NCBI GenBank assembly: GCA_041655765.1
Contig: JBBAEU010000001.1
Location: 124,001-188,000, forward strand
DNA length: 64,000 nucleotides
Source of the DNA: Brumimicrobium sp041655765
GTDB lineage: Bacteria > Bacteroidota > Bacteroidia > Flavobacteriales_D > Crocinitomicaceae
Direction: 5' to 3'
Shown here one piece after another: positions 1 to 8,303 of the stretch (its first letter is position 1; each line of letters begins with the position of its first letter). The position numbers and the translations under genes were made by a program. The notes below the pieces were generated by a model, which did not search any database, was not told the DNA's origin, and was given only the letters and a program-made list of their open reading frames with translations.

Positions 1-794
1 AATCATTTGGATTTGAAGGAGGGGTTTATTTTCCTTTTTTTAGAAAAAAAGGCTGGAGCTTAGGAACACAACTCAATGCGGGGGTTGCATTTGTTACCAA
101 ACATTATGACATAATCTCTAATCCTAAAAATAATGCAATCGGATCAAGAATTAATTATCTAATTACATTGAATCTTCGGGCAGAAAAGCAATTTGGACGC
201 AACGCAATTGGACTAAATATTCAGGCGAGTCATTTGTCAAACGGTGCTTTTAAAATGCCAAATTTAGGACTGAATTTACCAATGATAGGACTTCATTACA
301 CGCGTTATTTTGACGATATCCAATTTAAAAATGATTCTGTAATTGATAGGTTTGATAAAGATTGGAAACCTTGGCGTTTTTACTCTCAATTAATTGTATC
401 TTCTAAACAAATTTATCCAGCTGGTGGGAAAAATTATTTGGTCTTAGCAATGAACCATCATTTGCATTATAAATTTAGAAATAAATTTATTTTAGAAGGT
501 GGATTCGATTTGATATATAATCAAAGTATATCCAGAGACTTAGGAATTGTTGTTAAGGAATCAAAAAATATCCAAATGGGTGTGTATGCAGCATATGTTT
601 TGCCTGTTCATAAATTTGAATTCATCGTAGGAGTTGGTGCTTATGTTTACAATCCATTGAATCCACTTGGATATCTTTATAAACGTTTTGGAGGAAGGTT
701 TAGAATTTGGAATCAATTGTGGGGAAATATTACCATAAAATCTCACTGGTTTAAGGCAGATTATTTTGAATATGGATTAATTTATAGATGGTAA
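1..794 (+). CDS. Acyloxyacyl hydrolase / PagL-like lipid A deacylase, 5' end outside window
   Basis: The frame is open from base 3 at the window edge to the stop at 792-794, so at least 263 codons are present and the signal peptide and true start lie upstream. A TTG at 168 is internal and should not be taken as the start. The protein looks like an outer-membrane beta-barrel with alternating aromatic strands. It carries the short ASHLSNG segment near base 225, which matches the His-x-Ser-Asn active-site motif of the PagL/acyloxyacyl hydrolase family. Such enzymes remove an acyl chain from lipid A in the outer membrane. Assignment rests on this motif and overall barrel character; substrate is inferred. 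The stop overlaps the region of the next gene's start. Confidence 0.75.
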   Translation, partial: SFGFEGGVYFPFFRKKGWSLGTQLNAGVAFVTKHYDIISNPKNNAIGSRINYLITLNLRAEKQFGRNAIGLNIQASHLSNGAFKMPNLGLNLPMIGLHYTRYFDDIQFKNDSVIDRFDKDWKPWRFYSQLIVSSKQIYPAGGKNYLVLAMNHHLHYKFRNKFILEGGFDLIYNQSISRDLGIVVKESKNIQMGVYAAYVLPVHKFEFIVGVGAYVYNPLNPLGYLYKRFGGRFRIWNQLWGNITIKSHWFKADYFEYGLIYRW

Positions 795-799
795 AAAGT

Positions 800-1537
800 A
801 TGAAATATATTGTCTTTATAGGTATATTATACATTTGTTTGTCTTGTGGAAAGAAAAAATCCTGTTTTAAAAGTGTAGGAGGCTCTTCAACATTAGAATA
901 TGTTTTTAACCAAGACATTGATTCTTTATTTTTAAATGATAACATTAAATATACGTTGATTCCTAGCTCAAATCCTCGAATTCAATTAATTGGAGGAGAA
1001 AACTACATTGCCTTGGTAGATGTAGTGTTTGGAGATAAAAAATTAATTGTTACTGATGGAAATAAATGTGATTTTTTGCATTCCTACGATAAAATAGGAA
1101 TGGAAGCTAAAATATATGTGGATTCAATTACATATATTGAGTACAAAGGAAGTAATAGCTTAAAGAGCAATGATACCTTGGCTTCAAATGAATTGCGAGT
1201 TGCCATGCGAGAAGGAGTAGGGGATGTCGATTTAATTGTGTCAAATAGTTATTTGAGCGCTTATAATTCGTATGGATTTGGGAATTATACCATAAGAGGA
1301 AAAACTCAGGAAGCCTTCTTAAGTTGCGCCTCACATTCATACTGCAATACAAGTGATTTAAAAGTTGCGAATAAACTTGTTGTCCATTCTAATACAATAG
1401 GAAACATGATTATTAATGCAAATGGTGTTGATTTAGTTGCAAAGATTCTGGGAAGAGGTAATATCTTATATACTGGAAATCCTACTTCAATTTCGTTAGA
1501 TAAAATTGGAATTGGAGAGTTGATAAAGTCTGACTAA
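800..1537 (+). CDS. GIN-domain (DUF2807-like) lipoprotein
   Basis: A 245-residue protein with a lipoprotein signal: a short hydrophobic run ending in LSCGKKK, with Cys as the predicted lipidated residue. The rest is rich in short beta repeats with Asn/Gly turns, as in the head GIN domain (DUF2807) beta-helix proteins common in Bacteroidota. An in-frame ATG at 788 would overlap the upstream gene by 7 nt; I prefer 800 because it gives a normal signal peptide, but 788 is possible. It probably shares a transcript with the acyloxyacyl hydrolase just upstream. The biochemical function of GIN proteins is unknown, so only surface or periplasmic location is inferred. Confidence 0.7.
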   Translation: MKYIVFIGILYICLSCGKKKSCFKSVGGSSTLEYVFNQDIDSLFLNDNIKYTLIPSSNPRIQLIGGENYIALVDVVFGDKKLIVTDGNKCDFLHSYDKIGMEAKIYVDSITYIEYKGSNSLKSNDTLASNELRVAMREGVGDVDLIVSNSYLSAYNSYGFGNYTIRGKTQEAFLSCASHSYCNTSDLKVANKLVVHSNTIGNMIINANGVDLVAKILGRGNILYTGNPTSISLDKIGIGELIKSD

Positions 1538-1565
1538 TTTTTCTATTAAAAAGTCACCTTAATAC

Positions 1566-1596
1566 TTGGTATATAAACATTATTAATCTAATTTTG
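1566..1596 (+). promoter_or_regulatory. Bacteroidota promoter, TTG-N20-TAATTTTG
   Basis: A TTG at 1566-1568 is followed after 20 nt by TAATTTTG at 1589-1596, a full match to the phylum's -33/-7 consensus. It lies 20 nt upstream of the small Cys-rich membrane protein gene. Confidence 0.6.
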
Positions 1597-1616
1597 TTTT
1601 ATTAAAAAAACAAGCT

Positions 1617-1814
1617 ATGGAAGTATTCATATTTGCGATTATATTATTAGCCCTAGGGTTTGCTGGTATTGCAATTAAAATTTGGGCAAAAAAAGGAGGA
1701 GAGTTTGCTGGAACATGTGCAAGTAATAATCCTGTTTTACAAGAAGAAGGTGCTGCATGTGGATTGTGCGGTGCTAAACCTGAAGAAAAATGTAAATCTC
1801 CTGAAAAACACTAA
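1617..1814 (+). CDS. Small Cys-rich membrane protein, NqrM (DUF539)-like
   Basis: A 65-residue protein with one N-terminal transmembrane helix (about residues 3-23), a KKGGEF link, then a soluble tail with GTCAS, CGLCG and EKC cysteines. The order of one helix, a Gly-x-Cys motif and a cluster of Cys pairs is like NqrM, the small membrane protein needed to mature the Na+-translocating NADH:quinone reductase. Bacteroidota homologues are often just called membrane or secreted proteins. No nqr or apbE gene is in this window, so a role in metal delivery to Nqr is an inference. It has its own promoter at 1566-1596. Confidence 0.55.
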   Translation: MEVFIFAIILLALGFAGIAIKIWAKKGGEFAGTCASNNPVLQEEGAACGLCGAKPEEKCKSPEKH

Positions 1815-1916
1815 ACAACTCCAGACATAGTAGATGAACATACTTTATTGTTATACTTTAGTTCTACAACTTGAAGATATTTGTTGTTGTTTTCCCATAT
1901 ATTGAATATTTAAAGC

Positions 1917-1924
1917 TATATTTG
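1917..1924 (+). promoter_or_regulatory. Candidate -7 box TATATTTG
   Basis: Exact match to TAnnTTTG, 26 nt before the start of the small lipoprotein gene. No TTG sits at the usual distance upstream, so support is from the -7 box alone. Confidence 0.35.
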
Positions 1925-1950
1925 ATGTTATAATTAAAAAAACATATAAT

Positions 1951-2238
1951 ATGAAACGTACTCTTATAACTTTAGCATTCTTTACGTTTATTTTTACTTC
2001 GTGTAAAAAAGACTATGCATGTAATTGTACATCTACTACGCTCACCACAGCTTATACACAGTATGGTGTTTTTTATCCTCAAGAAACGAATGTTTCACAG
2101 TTTAACAACACGATTACTGATAAAGAGGATGAAGCAAAGTCTAAATGTAAATTATTTGAAAAGATAAGTGTAAACTCCTTTGGGAGCGGTGAGTCATATA
2201 GAACAATGACAACTACTGTTGAATGCGAATTATATTAA
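1951..2238 (+). CDS. Small lipoprotein of unknown function
   Basis: A 95-residue protein with a clear lipoprotein signal peptide (hydrophobic run ending FTSCKKD). After the lipidated Cys it has several more cysteines (ACNC, SKCKLF, VECELY), so disulfides in the periplasm are likely. I do not recognise the family. It stands alone between the NqrM-like gene and the tRNA, and ends with no obvious terminator hairpin. Coding is supported by the signal peptide and an uninterrupted frame with a normal start. Confidence 0.6.
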   Translation: MKRTLITLAFFTFIFTSCKKDYACNCTSTTLTTAYTQYGVFYPQETNVSQFNNTITDKEDEAKSKCKLFEKISVNSFGSGESYRTMTTTVECELY

Positions 2239-2402
2239 TTAAAAGATTTTAATTTTCATTAACCTGATGATAGGTTTATAAAGTGTTTGAAAACCAACGC
2301 TTTGAATGTATTATTAAATGCCCTTATTAGAATGGCTTTAAAATAACTTTAAAAAACCAATATTTTTTTTAGAAAAGATGATGCTGATTAAAATTAATTT
2401 AT

Positions 2403-2410
2403 TAATATTG
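2403..2410 (+). promoter_or_regulatory. Candidate tRNA promoter -7 box TAATATTG
   Basis: Seven of eight bases match TAnnTTTG, 34 nt upstream of the mature tRNA-Asn. No convincing TTG at -33, so confidence is limited. Confidence 0.3.
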
Positions 2411-2444
2411 CAAACCGATTAGCGAATCGATAGAAAATTAAAAT

Positions 2445-2518
2445 TCCTCTTTAGCTCAGTTGGTTAGAGCACCTGACTGTTAATCAGGGGGTCGCTGGTT
2501 CAAGTCCAGCAAGGGGAG
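2445..2518 (+). tRNA. tRNA-Asn (anticodon GTT)
   Basis: A complete 74-nt cloverleaf. The acceptor stem TCCTCTT (2445-2451) pairs with AAGGGGA (2511-2517) with one G-T pair, and the discriminator base is G at 2518. The anticodon stem CCTGA/TCAGG frames the loop CTGTTAA, with anticodon GTT at 2479-2481. The T arm carries the usual GGTTCAAGTCC. CCA is not encoded. A strong terminator follows 13 nt downstream. Confidence 0.97.
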
Positions 2519-2531
2519 CGTTAAAAATCAA

Positions 2532-2559
2532 AGGGTTACAGAAATGTAGCCCTTTTTTT
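2532..2559 (+). terminator. Rho-independent terminator after tRNA-Asn
   Basis: A perfect nine-pair stem (AGGGTTACA / TGTAGCCCT, one G-T pair) closes a GAAA tetraloop and runs into seven Ts. It ends the tRNA transcript. Confidence 0.9.
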
Positions 2560-2653
2560 GTTACTAATCGATGAAATACCCCTCGCATAATGGGGTTTTC
2601 ACCGGAAAGCTCTGAACTGAAAACCTTATATTTTTTAACTTGCCCACATCAGA

Positions 2654-2923
2654 TTATTCACCTGAGTTTTTATTGATATTGTTATCTATTTCTTCTGTTG
2701 GATAAAGCTGTCTTTGTTGAAGTAGTCGTAAACTATCTCTTGCTGTATCCAAATCGTATAATAGAATCTCATTAAAACCATTGAGTGCGTCAAAGTTTTC
2801 TTGCAATTCTTTTACCTCAAATGATAATTTTCTGTTGGTATTCATTAAAAAGAATATCCAGATAAGTAAAATAGCAAGAGAACCACCCAGAATTGTAGTC
2901 AAAACTTTAATATTCAAATTCAT
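2654..2923 (-). CDS. Small single-pass membrane protein with coiled coil, unknown
   Basis: An 89-residue protein: short basic/polar N-terminus, one transmembrane helix (about residues 8-27), then a heptad-like helical stretch (about 33-70) and an acidic Asn-rich tail. The layout resembles small cell-division or envelope linker proteins, but I see no family-specific motif and make no functional claim. It is transcribed divergently from the HD hydrolase, with a gap of 56 nt. Confidence 0.5.
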   Translation of the reverse strand: MNLNIKVLTTILGGSLAILLIWIFFLMNTNRKLSFEVKELQENFDALNGFNEILLYDLDTARDSLRLLQQRQLYPTEEIDNNINKNSGE

Positions 2924-2979
2924 TTTCTATATTTTTAGAAAGATAAATTTACTAATATTGTTTTAAATTAATAAGATAA

Positions 2980-3627
2980 ATGGAACTAAAAAAAGCAATC
3001 AAATCAATAGAAAACTTTGTGAGAACCAAATTCGAAAATGAAGGAACGGGACACGATTGGTATCATATCGACAGAGTAAGAAGAAATGCCTTAGATATTC
3101 AGAAATCGGAAGGCGGAAATCCTGAAATCATTGAGTTAGCTGCTTTATTGCACGATATTTCTGATCACAAATTTAATGGAGGAGATTATAAAAAGGGTGG
3201 AAGAGTAGCCTACGATATATTAAAAAATGAAGGCCTGGATGATGAGATATGTAAAAAAATATCTTACATCATAGATAATGTTTCCTTTAAAGGAAGTGCT
3301 GAAAAGATAGAATTGGATTTATTAGAAGGTAAAATTGTGCAAGATGCTGATCGGCTAGATGCAATTGGTGCAATAGGAATTGCTCGAACTTTTGCCTATG
3401 GTGGTGCTGTTGGAAATCCAATCTATGACCCAAATGTTTTACCGATAGCCAACCTAACAAAGGATGTATATAAAAACAATCGTTCACACACAATCAACCA
3501 TTTTTACGAAAAATTACTTCTTTTAAAAGATAGAATGCATACGCAAACTGCCCGAAGAATTGCGAATGAAAGAACTACATTTATGAAAGACTTCTTAGAC
3601 CAATTCTATAAAGAATGGAATGGTTGA
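2980..3627 (+). CDS. HD-domain phosphohydrolase (YedJ/YpgQ-like)
   Basis: A 215-residue all-alpha HD protein. Metal ligands are visible in order: His25 and His29 in GHDWYH, His58-Asp59 in LLHDISDH, and the later Asp in VQDADRLDAIG. The last segment and the IARTFAYGG continuation are characteristic of the YedJ/YpgQ subgroup of soluble HD hydrolases, some of which act on nucleotide or pyrophosphate substrates. Substrate here is unknown. Length is normal for the family. The gene is monocistronic and converges with gcvT. Confidence 0.85.
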   Translation: MELKKAIKSIENFVRTKFENEGTGHDWYHIDRVRRNALDIQKSEGGNPEIIELAALLHDISDHKFNGGDYKKGGRVAYDILKNEGLDDEICKKISYIIDNVSFKGSAEKIELDLLEGKIVQDADRLDAIGAIGIARTFAYGGAVGNPIYDPNVLPIANLTKDVYKNNRSHTINHFYEKLLLLKDRMHTQTARRIANERTTFMKDFLDQFYKEWNG

Positions 3628-3670
3628 CTTAAATCAATCTGGGAGACTTCTAATTCACAGTAATTTTGTA

Positions 3671-4750
3671 TTAACCTTTATAAAACGGTGTTTTTACAAC
3701 CTGTGCTTTTAACGATTTATTTCTAACTCCAATAAAAATTTCTGTTCCTTCTGTTGCATAATCAATTGAAACATATCCCATTCCAATGGCTTTGTCTAAA
3801 GAGGGAGACATTGTCCCAGAAGTTACTCTTCCGATTTCATTCCCGTTTTTATCTTGAATTGGATAGCCATGGCGAGGCACACCTCGGTCGATTAGTTCAA
3901 AACCTACCAATTTATTTTTTAATCCTGCTTCTTTTGATGCCTTTAGGTTTTCAGAATTCGTAAAATCTTTGGTGAACTTCGTAATCCATCCCAAACCAGC
4001 TTCAAATGGATTCGTGGTGTCGTCTATATCATTTCCGTAAAGGCAATATCCCATTTCTAATCTCAACGTATCTCTTGCACCTAATCCTATTGGCTCGATG
4101 TTGAATGATTTTCCTGCTTCAAATACACGATCCCAAACTTCTTTGGCATCTTCATTCTTTACGTAAACCTCAAATCCACCGCTACCTGTGTATCCTGTTG
4201 CAGATATGATTGCATTTATGCCTGCAAATTCTCCTAATTCAAATGAGTAAAACTTCATATCTGAAAGATTAACTGAGGTTAAAGATTGCATAGCTTCCGC
4301 AGCTTTTGGTCCTTGAATGGCAAAAATACTCCATTGGTCAGATTCATTTACTAAATCAGCCCCAACGTTATTGTTCGCAACGAGCCAATTCCAATCTTTC
4401 TCAATGTTTGAAGCGTTTGCTACCAAAAGAAAATCGTTTTCAGCAATTTTATAAACAATTAAATCATCCACGATTCCACCTTCTTTATTTGGAAGGTAAT
4501 TGTATTGTGCCTTTCCTACCACCAACTTACTTATATCATTGCTACAAACTTTTTGTAGTAGTCTCTCTGCGTTTTCGCCTCTCACATAAATGTTTCCCAT
4601 GTGAGAAACATCAAAAACTCCAACTCCAGTTCTTACAACTTCATGTTCATGCTTTAATCCTGCATATTGTACAGGCATATAAAATCCAGCAAAATCTACC
4701 ATTTTAGCTCCTAATTCCTCGTGTAGCGAAGATAACGCAGTTTTTTTCAT
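3671..4750 (-). CDS. gcvT: Aminomethyltransferase, glycine cleavage T protein
   Basis: A 359-residue glycine cleavage T protein, which moves the aminomethyl group from the H protein to tetrahydrofolate. Diagnostic segments include VDFAGFYMPVQY, FDVSHMGN, the folate-binding GYTGSGGFEVYV, RDTLRLEMGYCLYG and the C-terminal GRVTSGTMSPS. I choose the ATG at 4750 (MKKTAL...) because it starts right where T proteins normally begin; an in-frame ATG at 4789 would add 13 residues. The gcvP and gcvH genes are not in the window, so the system is dispersed. No glycine riboswitch is seen in the short upstream region. Confidence 0.95.
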   Translation of the reverse strand: MKKTALSSLHEELGAKMVDFAGFYMPVQYAGLKHEHEVVRTGVGVFDVSHMGNIYVRGENAERLLQKVCSNDISKLVVGKAQYNYLPNKEGGIVDDLIVYKIAENDFLLVANASNIEKDWNWLVANNNVGADLVNESDQWSIFAIQGPKAAEAMQSLTSVNLSDMKFYSFELGEFAGINAIISATGYTGSGGFEVYVKNEDAKEVWDRVFEAGKSFNIEPIGLGARDTLRLEMGYCLYGNDIDDTTNPFEAGLGWITKFTKDFTNSENLKASKEAGLKNKLVGFELIDRGVPRHGYPIQDKNGNEIGRVTSGTMSPSLDKAIGMGYVSIDYATEGTEIFIGVRNKSLKAQVVKTPFYKG

Positions 4751-4833
4751 CTTTAAATCTTTTTGAAATTTGGGCATAAAAGTAATCATTCCTTTTGAAT
4801 TTAAATTTCATTCTATGATGTTTAGTATAAAGA

Positions 4834-4865
4834 TTGACAAAACTCATTATCTTTTTATAAATTTG
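4834..4865 (+). promoter_or_regulatory. Bacteroidota promoter, TTG-N21-TAAATTTG
   Basis: TTG at 4834-4836 and TAAATTTG at 4858-4865, spaced by 21 nt, lie 23 nt upstream of the MscS-family channel gene. Both elements match the consensus exactly. Confidence 0.65.
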
Positions 4866-4888
4866 TAAAAGATAAATATTGAATCTTT

Positions 4889-5803
4889 ATGGCATCAACG
4901 GATAGAACACCAAAAACAGGCATGTATATTGCCGTTATTATTATCTCTTTTGGAATATATATATCTTATGACTTTAATATTTATACGCCTTTTAAGGAAT
5001 ATGGTGCAACAATTCAAAGTATTGCATCTACGGTAGGGTTGATAGCAATTGTTTTATTACTAAACGCTATTTTATTGGGATGGATAGACAAAGCAGATAC
5101 ACTTCATGTAAACCGATATAATTTGCGCAGGGTAATTCGATTGGTTACTGTTAGTATTGTTTTAATTATTCTTATATCAACACTTTTTAGGCAACCTTAT
5201 TCTGCATTAGCAGGTCTTGGAGTGATTTCCTTAATTTTGGGTTTTGCTCTACAGTCGCCCATTACATCCTTCATTGCTTGGCTATATATTATTTTTAGAA
5301 AGCCATATCAAGTAGGTGATAGGGTGCAAATAGGGGATGAGAAGGGAGATGTTATTGAAATTAGCTATCTCGATACCATTATTAAAGAGGTTCGAGGAGA
5401 TTATATCGGAAATGATAGAAACAGTGGTCGAATTATTTATTTTCCAAATAGCTTAATTCTTTCAGGAAAAGTAATCAATTACTCAGGACAATTTGTACCA
5501 TTTATTTGGGATGAAACAGCAGTTCAAATTTCATATACAAGCGATTTGAAATTTGTTGAAGAATCTCTATTAAAAGCAACAATTCAAGATTTTAAAGAGC
5601 AATATCCCGAAAGAGATATAAAAGAGCATGAACCAATAGTTTACTTTAGAGTCAATGTTTATGCTTGGTTAGAGGCTGTAATTTCCTATCCTGTTGAGCC
5701 AACAGATACAACAGGAAGAAGAAACAGAATTTTACAAACTGCTTTGTCTTTGTTGAATGCAGAACCTAATAAAGTAGGATTCCCAGAAGGCACTCGAAGG
5801 TAA
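4889..5803 (+). CDS. MscS-family small-conductance mechanosensitive channel
   Basis: A 304-residue inner-membrane protein with about four hydrophobic helices in the first 140 residues. The pore-lining helix (LAGLGVISLILGFALQSP) and the following KPYQVGDRVQIG beta-domain entry are the signature of MscS. The soluble domain ends near residue 295. It opens under membrane tension to release solutes in osmotic downshock. The helix lacks a long N-terminal extension, so this is the compact type. It stands alone with its own promoter and converges with the acid phosphatase gene. Confidence 0.92.
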   Translation: MASTDRTPKTGMYIAVIIISFGIYISYDFNIYTPFKEYGATIQSIASTVGLIAIVLLLNAILLGWIDKADTLHVNRYNLRRVIRLVTVSIVLIILISTLFRQPYSALAGLGVISLILGFALQSPITSFIAWLYIIFRKPYQVGDRVQIGDEKGDVIEISYLDTIIKEVRGDYIGNDRNSGRIIYFPNSLILSGKVINYSGQFVPFIWDETAVQISYTSDLKFVEESLLKATIQDFKEQYPERDIKEHEPIVYFRVNVYAWLEAVISYPVEPTDTTGRRNRILQTALSLLNAEPNKVGFPEGTRR

Positions 5804-5814
5804 GTAAGGACATC

Positions 5815-6639
5815 TTATTTGTATATTCTCAGACTTTCTATGCGGATTTCTTCTTTTTTGGAGTTAGGAATATCATGTTTTCCTTGATAAATACCTCTGC
5901 TTTCCCAATCGCCATACATTGGATTAGGGAAAACAATGAACCTTTTTCCAAATTCATCTTTGTATTTCTCAACTAAATTATTTCTTTCATTTGTAGATGT
6001 TGCCCTAAATTCATTTGAAAAATCCGAACAATTATCTCCCATAAATAATAACACTTCGTGTGTTGCTTGAACAATTGCAAAGCGTTCGTTTTTTGAACTT
6101 AAATTAGTTTTGGGAAGAACATGTTCTTGGTCGGCATAAGGAAAACCAACGCTAATCATGTTTTTGATGGTCGCTTCTTTTTCAATTGAATCACGGTTAG
6201 TTACATAAAACACCTCAATGCCTTTACTTTTTACATAATTTAAAAATTCAACAGCTCCAGGTATTGGAATTGCTTCGGCTCTTTCTGTCCATTCATACCA
6301 TGTTTCTGGCGTGTAATCTTTATCTTCTATAATAAGTTGTGCATTGTAAGGACTATTGTCTAACATGGTTTCGTCAACATCGGTTATGATAGCCAATCTC
6401 TTCCCATTTAATAATGAGTCTGCTAAATAATCATTCAATCTATATGTAGCGATGTTAAATGCTTGGTAACATAAAGCTCTCCATTCTGCTGCATTTTGTT
6501 GCCACATAACAGATTGAATAGTGTACTCTCTTAAAGAAGAATTCTTGTTAATTGTGTCATCTTGAGCGAATTGAATGTTTCCACAACTAGTAAGAAAAAG
6601 GGAGGTAAATAATATACTTATTGACAAAAAGTTTCTCAT
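5815..6639 (-). CDS. 5'-nucleotidase, lipoprotein e(P4) family (HAD acid phosphatase)
   Basis: A 274-residue outer-membrane lipoprotein of the class C/P4 HAD phosphatases. The start at 6639 gives a clean lipoprotein signal (MRNFLS... LFLTSCGN); the longer frame to 6720 has no better start. The catalytic DVDETMLDNS motif and the later VTNRD and GDNCSDF motifs are all present, so it should be active. Family members dephosphorylate nucleotides such as NMN at the cell surface so that nucleosides can be taken up. A NupC-type nucleoside transporter is encoded 14 kb away, though not linked. Confidence 0.9.
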   Translation of the reverse strand: MRNFLSISILFTSLFLTSCGNIQFAQDDTINKNSSLREYTIQSVMWQQNAAEWRALCYQAFNIATYRLNDYLADSLLNGKRLAIITDVDETMLDNSPYNAQLIIEDKDYTPETWYEWTERAEAIPIPGAVEFLNYVKSKGIEVFYVTNRDSIEKEATIKNMISVGFPYADQEHVLPKTNLSSKNERFAIVQATHEVLLFMGDNCSDFSNEFRATSTNERNNLVEKYKDEFGKRFIVFPNPMYGDWESRGIYQGKHDIPNSKKEEIRIESLRIYK

Positions 6640-6789
6640 TGCTTTTATATAAATTAAAATATTTGCGATAAATATATAAAATAAAAGAGGATTGGTTTTT
6701 AGAAAAAGTATTCTTTTCAAAATCGTAACCTTTTGTTTACATTTAAGAGATTTAGTAGATGTAATCTGAAAAAAGTAAAAATTAGCTCG

Positions 6790-6797
6790 TATATTTG
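6790..6797 (+). promoter_or_regulatory. -7 box TATATTTG upstream of MBL hydrolase
   Basis: Exact TAnnTTTG. It contains the TTG at 6795 that extends the MBL reading frame, so that TTG is better read as promoter than as start codon. The ATG at 6810 follows 12 nt after the box, which implies a very short leader. Confidence 0.5.
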
Positions 6798-6809
6798 AAG
6801 AAAAGAAAA

Positions 6810-7712
6810 ATGATTATGAAGAATGATATTAAAATTCATTTACTTGATATAAAATTTTTAGAAGAACCGCATGTCGTTGCTAATTATTTAATCGAGTCTA
6901 ATGATGGGTTAATTCTAATTGAAACGGGACCTGAAACAACTTTTAAAAATCTTCAAAAGGCAATCCGAGAAAAGGGATATGATTGGAAAAATATAAAACA
7001 TGTCTTGTTGACGCATATTCATTTTGATCACGCTGGTGCTGCGTGGAAATTTGCAAACAACGGAGCAAAAATTTATGTTCATCCTATTGGGGTGCGCCAT
7101 TTAAATAACCCTGAACGACTATGGAGTTCGGCAAAACGGATATACTTGGATAAAATGGAGCTACTTTGGGGAAAAATGGAACCTATTTCTCAAGACTTGC
7201 TAATCCCTGTTGATGACGATGATGTTTTGGATATCGGAGGAATAAAAGTTGAAGTGTTCTACACACCTGGTCACGCAATTCATCATAATGCGTATAAAAT
7301 AGGAGATGTTATTTTTACAGGAGATGTAGCTGGTGTAAAAATCGATAATGGCCCTGTAGTTCCTCCTTGTCCACCACCTGACATTAATATTGAAGCGTGG
7401 AAAAAGTCTATCAATCGCTTAATTCAAGAAAATCCTAAGATACTCTATTTGGCTCATTTTGGTCAAGTTGATAACCCAATAGAGCACTTTGAAAACCTTA
7501 AATTTATATTAGACGATTGGAAAGATTGGATAAGACCTTATTTTGATAGAAATGAACCAATCGATGAAGTTGTTCCTAAATTTGTAAAATATACCCAAAA
7601 TCAATTAAGAGAATTGGGCGTTTCAGAAGACATTATAGAAAAATATGAAATGGGAAATCCCTCTTTTATGTCTGTTTCTGGACTATATAGGTATTGGAGG
7701 CTAAAAGATTAA
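6810..7712 (+). CDS. MBL-fold metallo-hydrolase
   Basis: A 300-residue metallo-beta-lactamase-fold protein. The zinc ligands are visible: THIHFDHAG (HxHxDH), TPGHAIHH, GDVAG and the distal AHFGQ. The C-terminal third is helical and ends YRYWRLKD. This layout fits the broad glyoxalase-II-like hydrolases; substrate is unknown. ATGs at 6810 and 6816 are both possible; the TTG at 6795 is rejected because it lies inside a -7 promoter box. The gene stands alone. Confidence 0.88.
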   Translation: MIMKNDIKIHLLDIKFLEEPHVVANYLIESNDGLILIETGPETTFKNLQKAIREKGYDWKNIKHVLLTHIHFDHAGAAWKFANNGAKIYVHPIGVRHLNNPERLWSSAKRIYLDKMELLWGKMEPISQDLLIPVDDDDVLDIGGIKVEVFYTPGHAIHHNAYKIGDVIFTGDVAGVKIDNGPVVPPCPPPDINIEAWKKSINRLIQENPKILYLAHFGQVDNPIEHFENLKFILDDWKDWIRPYFDRNEPIDEVVPKFVKYTQNQLRELGVSEDIIEKYEMGNPSFMSVSGLYRYWRLKD

Positions 7713-8037
7713 GGTTAATAGTGGTTGTGAAAAAACGTATTGAATGAGTATTCCTTTTACATTCAGAAACTTTACTTTGACGTAATTCGGCTGATATTTT
7801 TCCTATATTTTTATTTGTGATTAATATCAAAGGAGGAAGTGTTTTAAGCCTAAATGATTGATTTGAAAAAATTATTTTTTTTGCTTTCATTTGTCGCATT
7901 TACTAATTGAACTTACCGTTTTTATCGGATAGTAGTGATTTAAATATTAAATTTGTCTTAATTTTTTTGTATATTTAAGAAAATTTATGTTTCTTTGCAC
8001 CCGCTTTAATCTTTAATGTAGTAATAAATATTTAATT
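7713..8037 (+). other. 325-nt intergenic region carrying two candidate rpmB promoters
   Basis: No gene is supported here. Two promoter-like pairs point to rpmB. One is TTG at 7863-7865, N20, TTCATTTG at 7886-7893. The other is TTG at 7967-7969, N20, TTTCTTTG at 7990-7997. Both -7 boxes differ from TAnnTTTG only by T for A at the second base. Two promoters would suit a ribosomal protein operon. Confidence 0.5.
7967..7997 (+). promoter_or_regulatory. rpmB promoter, TTG-N20-TTTCTTTG
   Basis: The pair lies 40 nt upstream of rpmB. The -7 box followed by GCACCC is a form often seen before strongly expressed Bacteroidota genes. Confidence 0.6.
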
Positions 8038-8271
8038 ATGTCTAAAGTTTGTCAAATAACAGGAAAAAAGGTGATGGTAGGGAATAAGGTTTCTCACTCA
8101 AACATCAAAACAAAACGTAAATTTTACCCAAATTTAACTAGGAAGAAATTCTATCTACCAGAGGAAGATAAGTACGTTACACTTACAATCTCTACTGCAG
8201 GATTAAGGAATATCAATAAGAACGGAATTACAGCTTGCGTAAAAGAAGCTAGAGAAAAAGGATTGATTTAA
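8038..8271 (+). CDS. rpmB: 50S ribosomal protein L28
   Basis: A 77-residue L28 with the expected start MSKVCQITGKK, the NIKTKRKF basic patch, a central TLTISTAGLR and the C-terminal CVKEAREKG. It binds 23S rRNA in the large subunit. It heads the conserved rpmB-rpmG-DUF4295 group, with rpmG 32 nt downstream. Confidence 0.98.
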   Translation: MSKVCQITGKKVMVGNKVSHSNIKTKRKFYPNLTRKKFYLPEEDKYVTLTISTAGLRNINKNGITACVKEAREKGLI

Positions 8272-8303
8272 TTCTTTTTAATAATTTGAAATTTTATATA
8301 GAA

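Noticed and set aside
561..746. Antisense open frames over real genes (this one and many others)
   Set aside because: They lie opposite well-supported genes, have no start context, and show no family motif or signal peptide.
4751..4888. Glycine riboswitch before gcvT
   Set aside because: The short gap holds no conserved aptamer sequence.
6795..6809. TTG start for the MBL hydrolase
   Set aside because: The TTG is the end of the -7 box TATATTTG; ATG at 6810 is a better start.
7666..7899. Minus-strand 77-residue open frame in the gap before rpmB
   Set aside because: It overlaps the MBL gene end and a promoter region, has low-complexity sequence and no recognisable feature.
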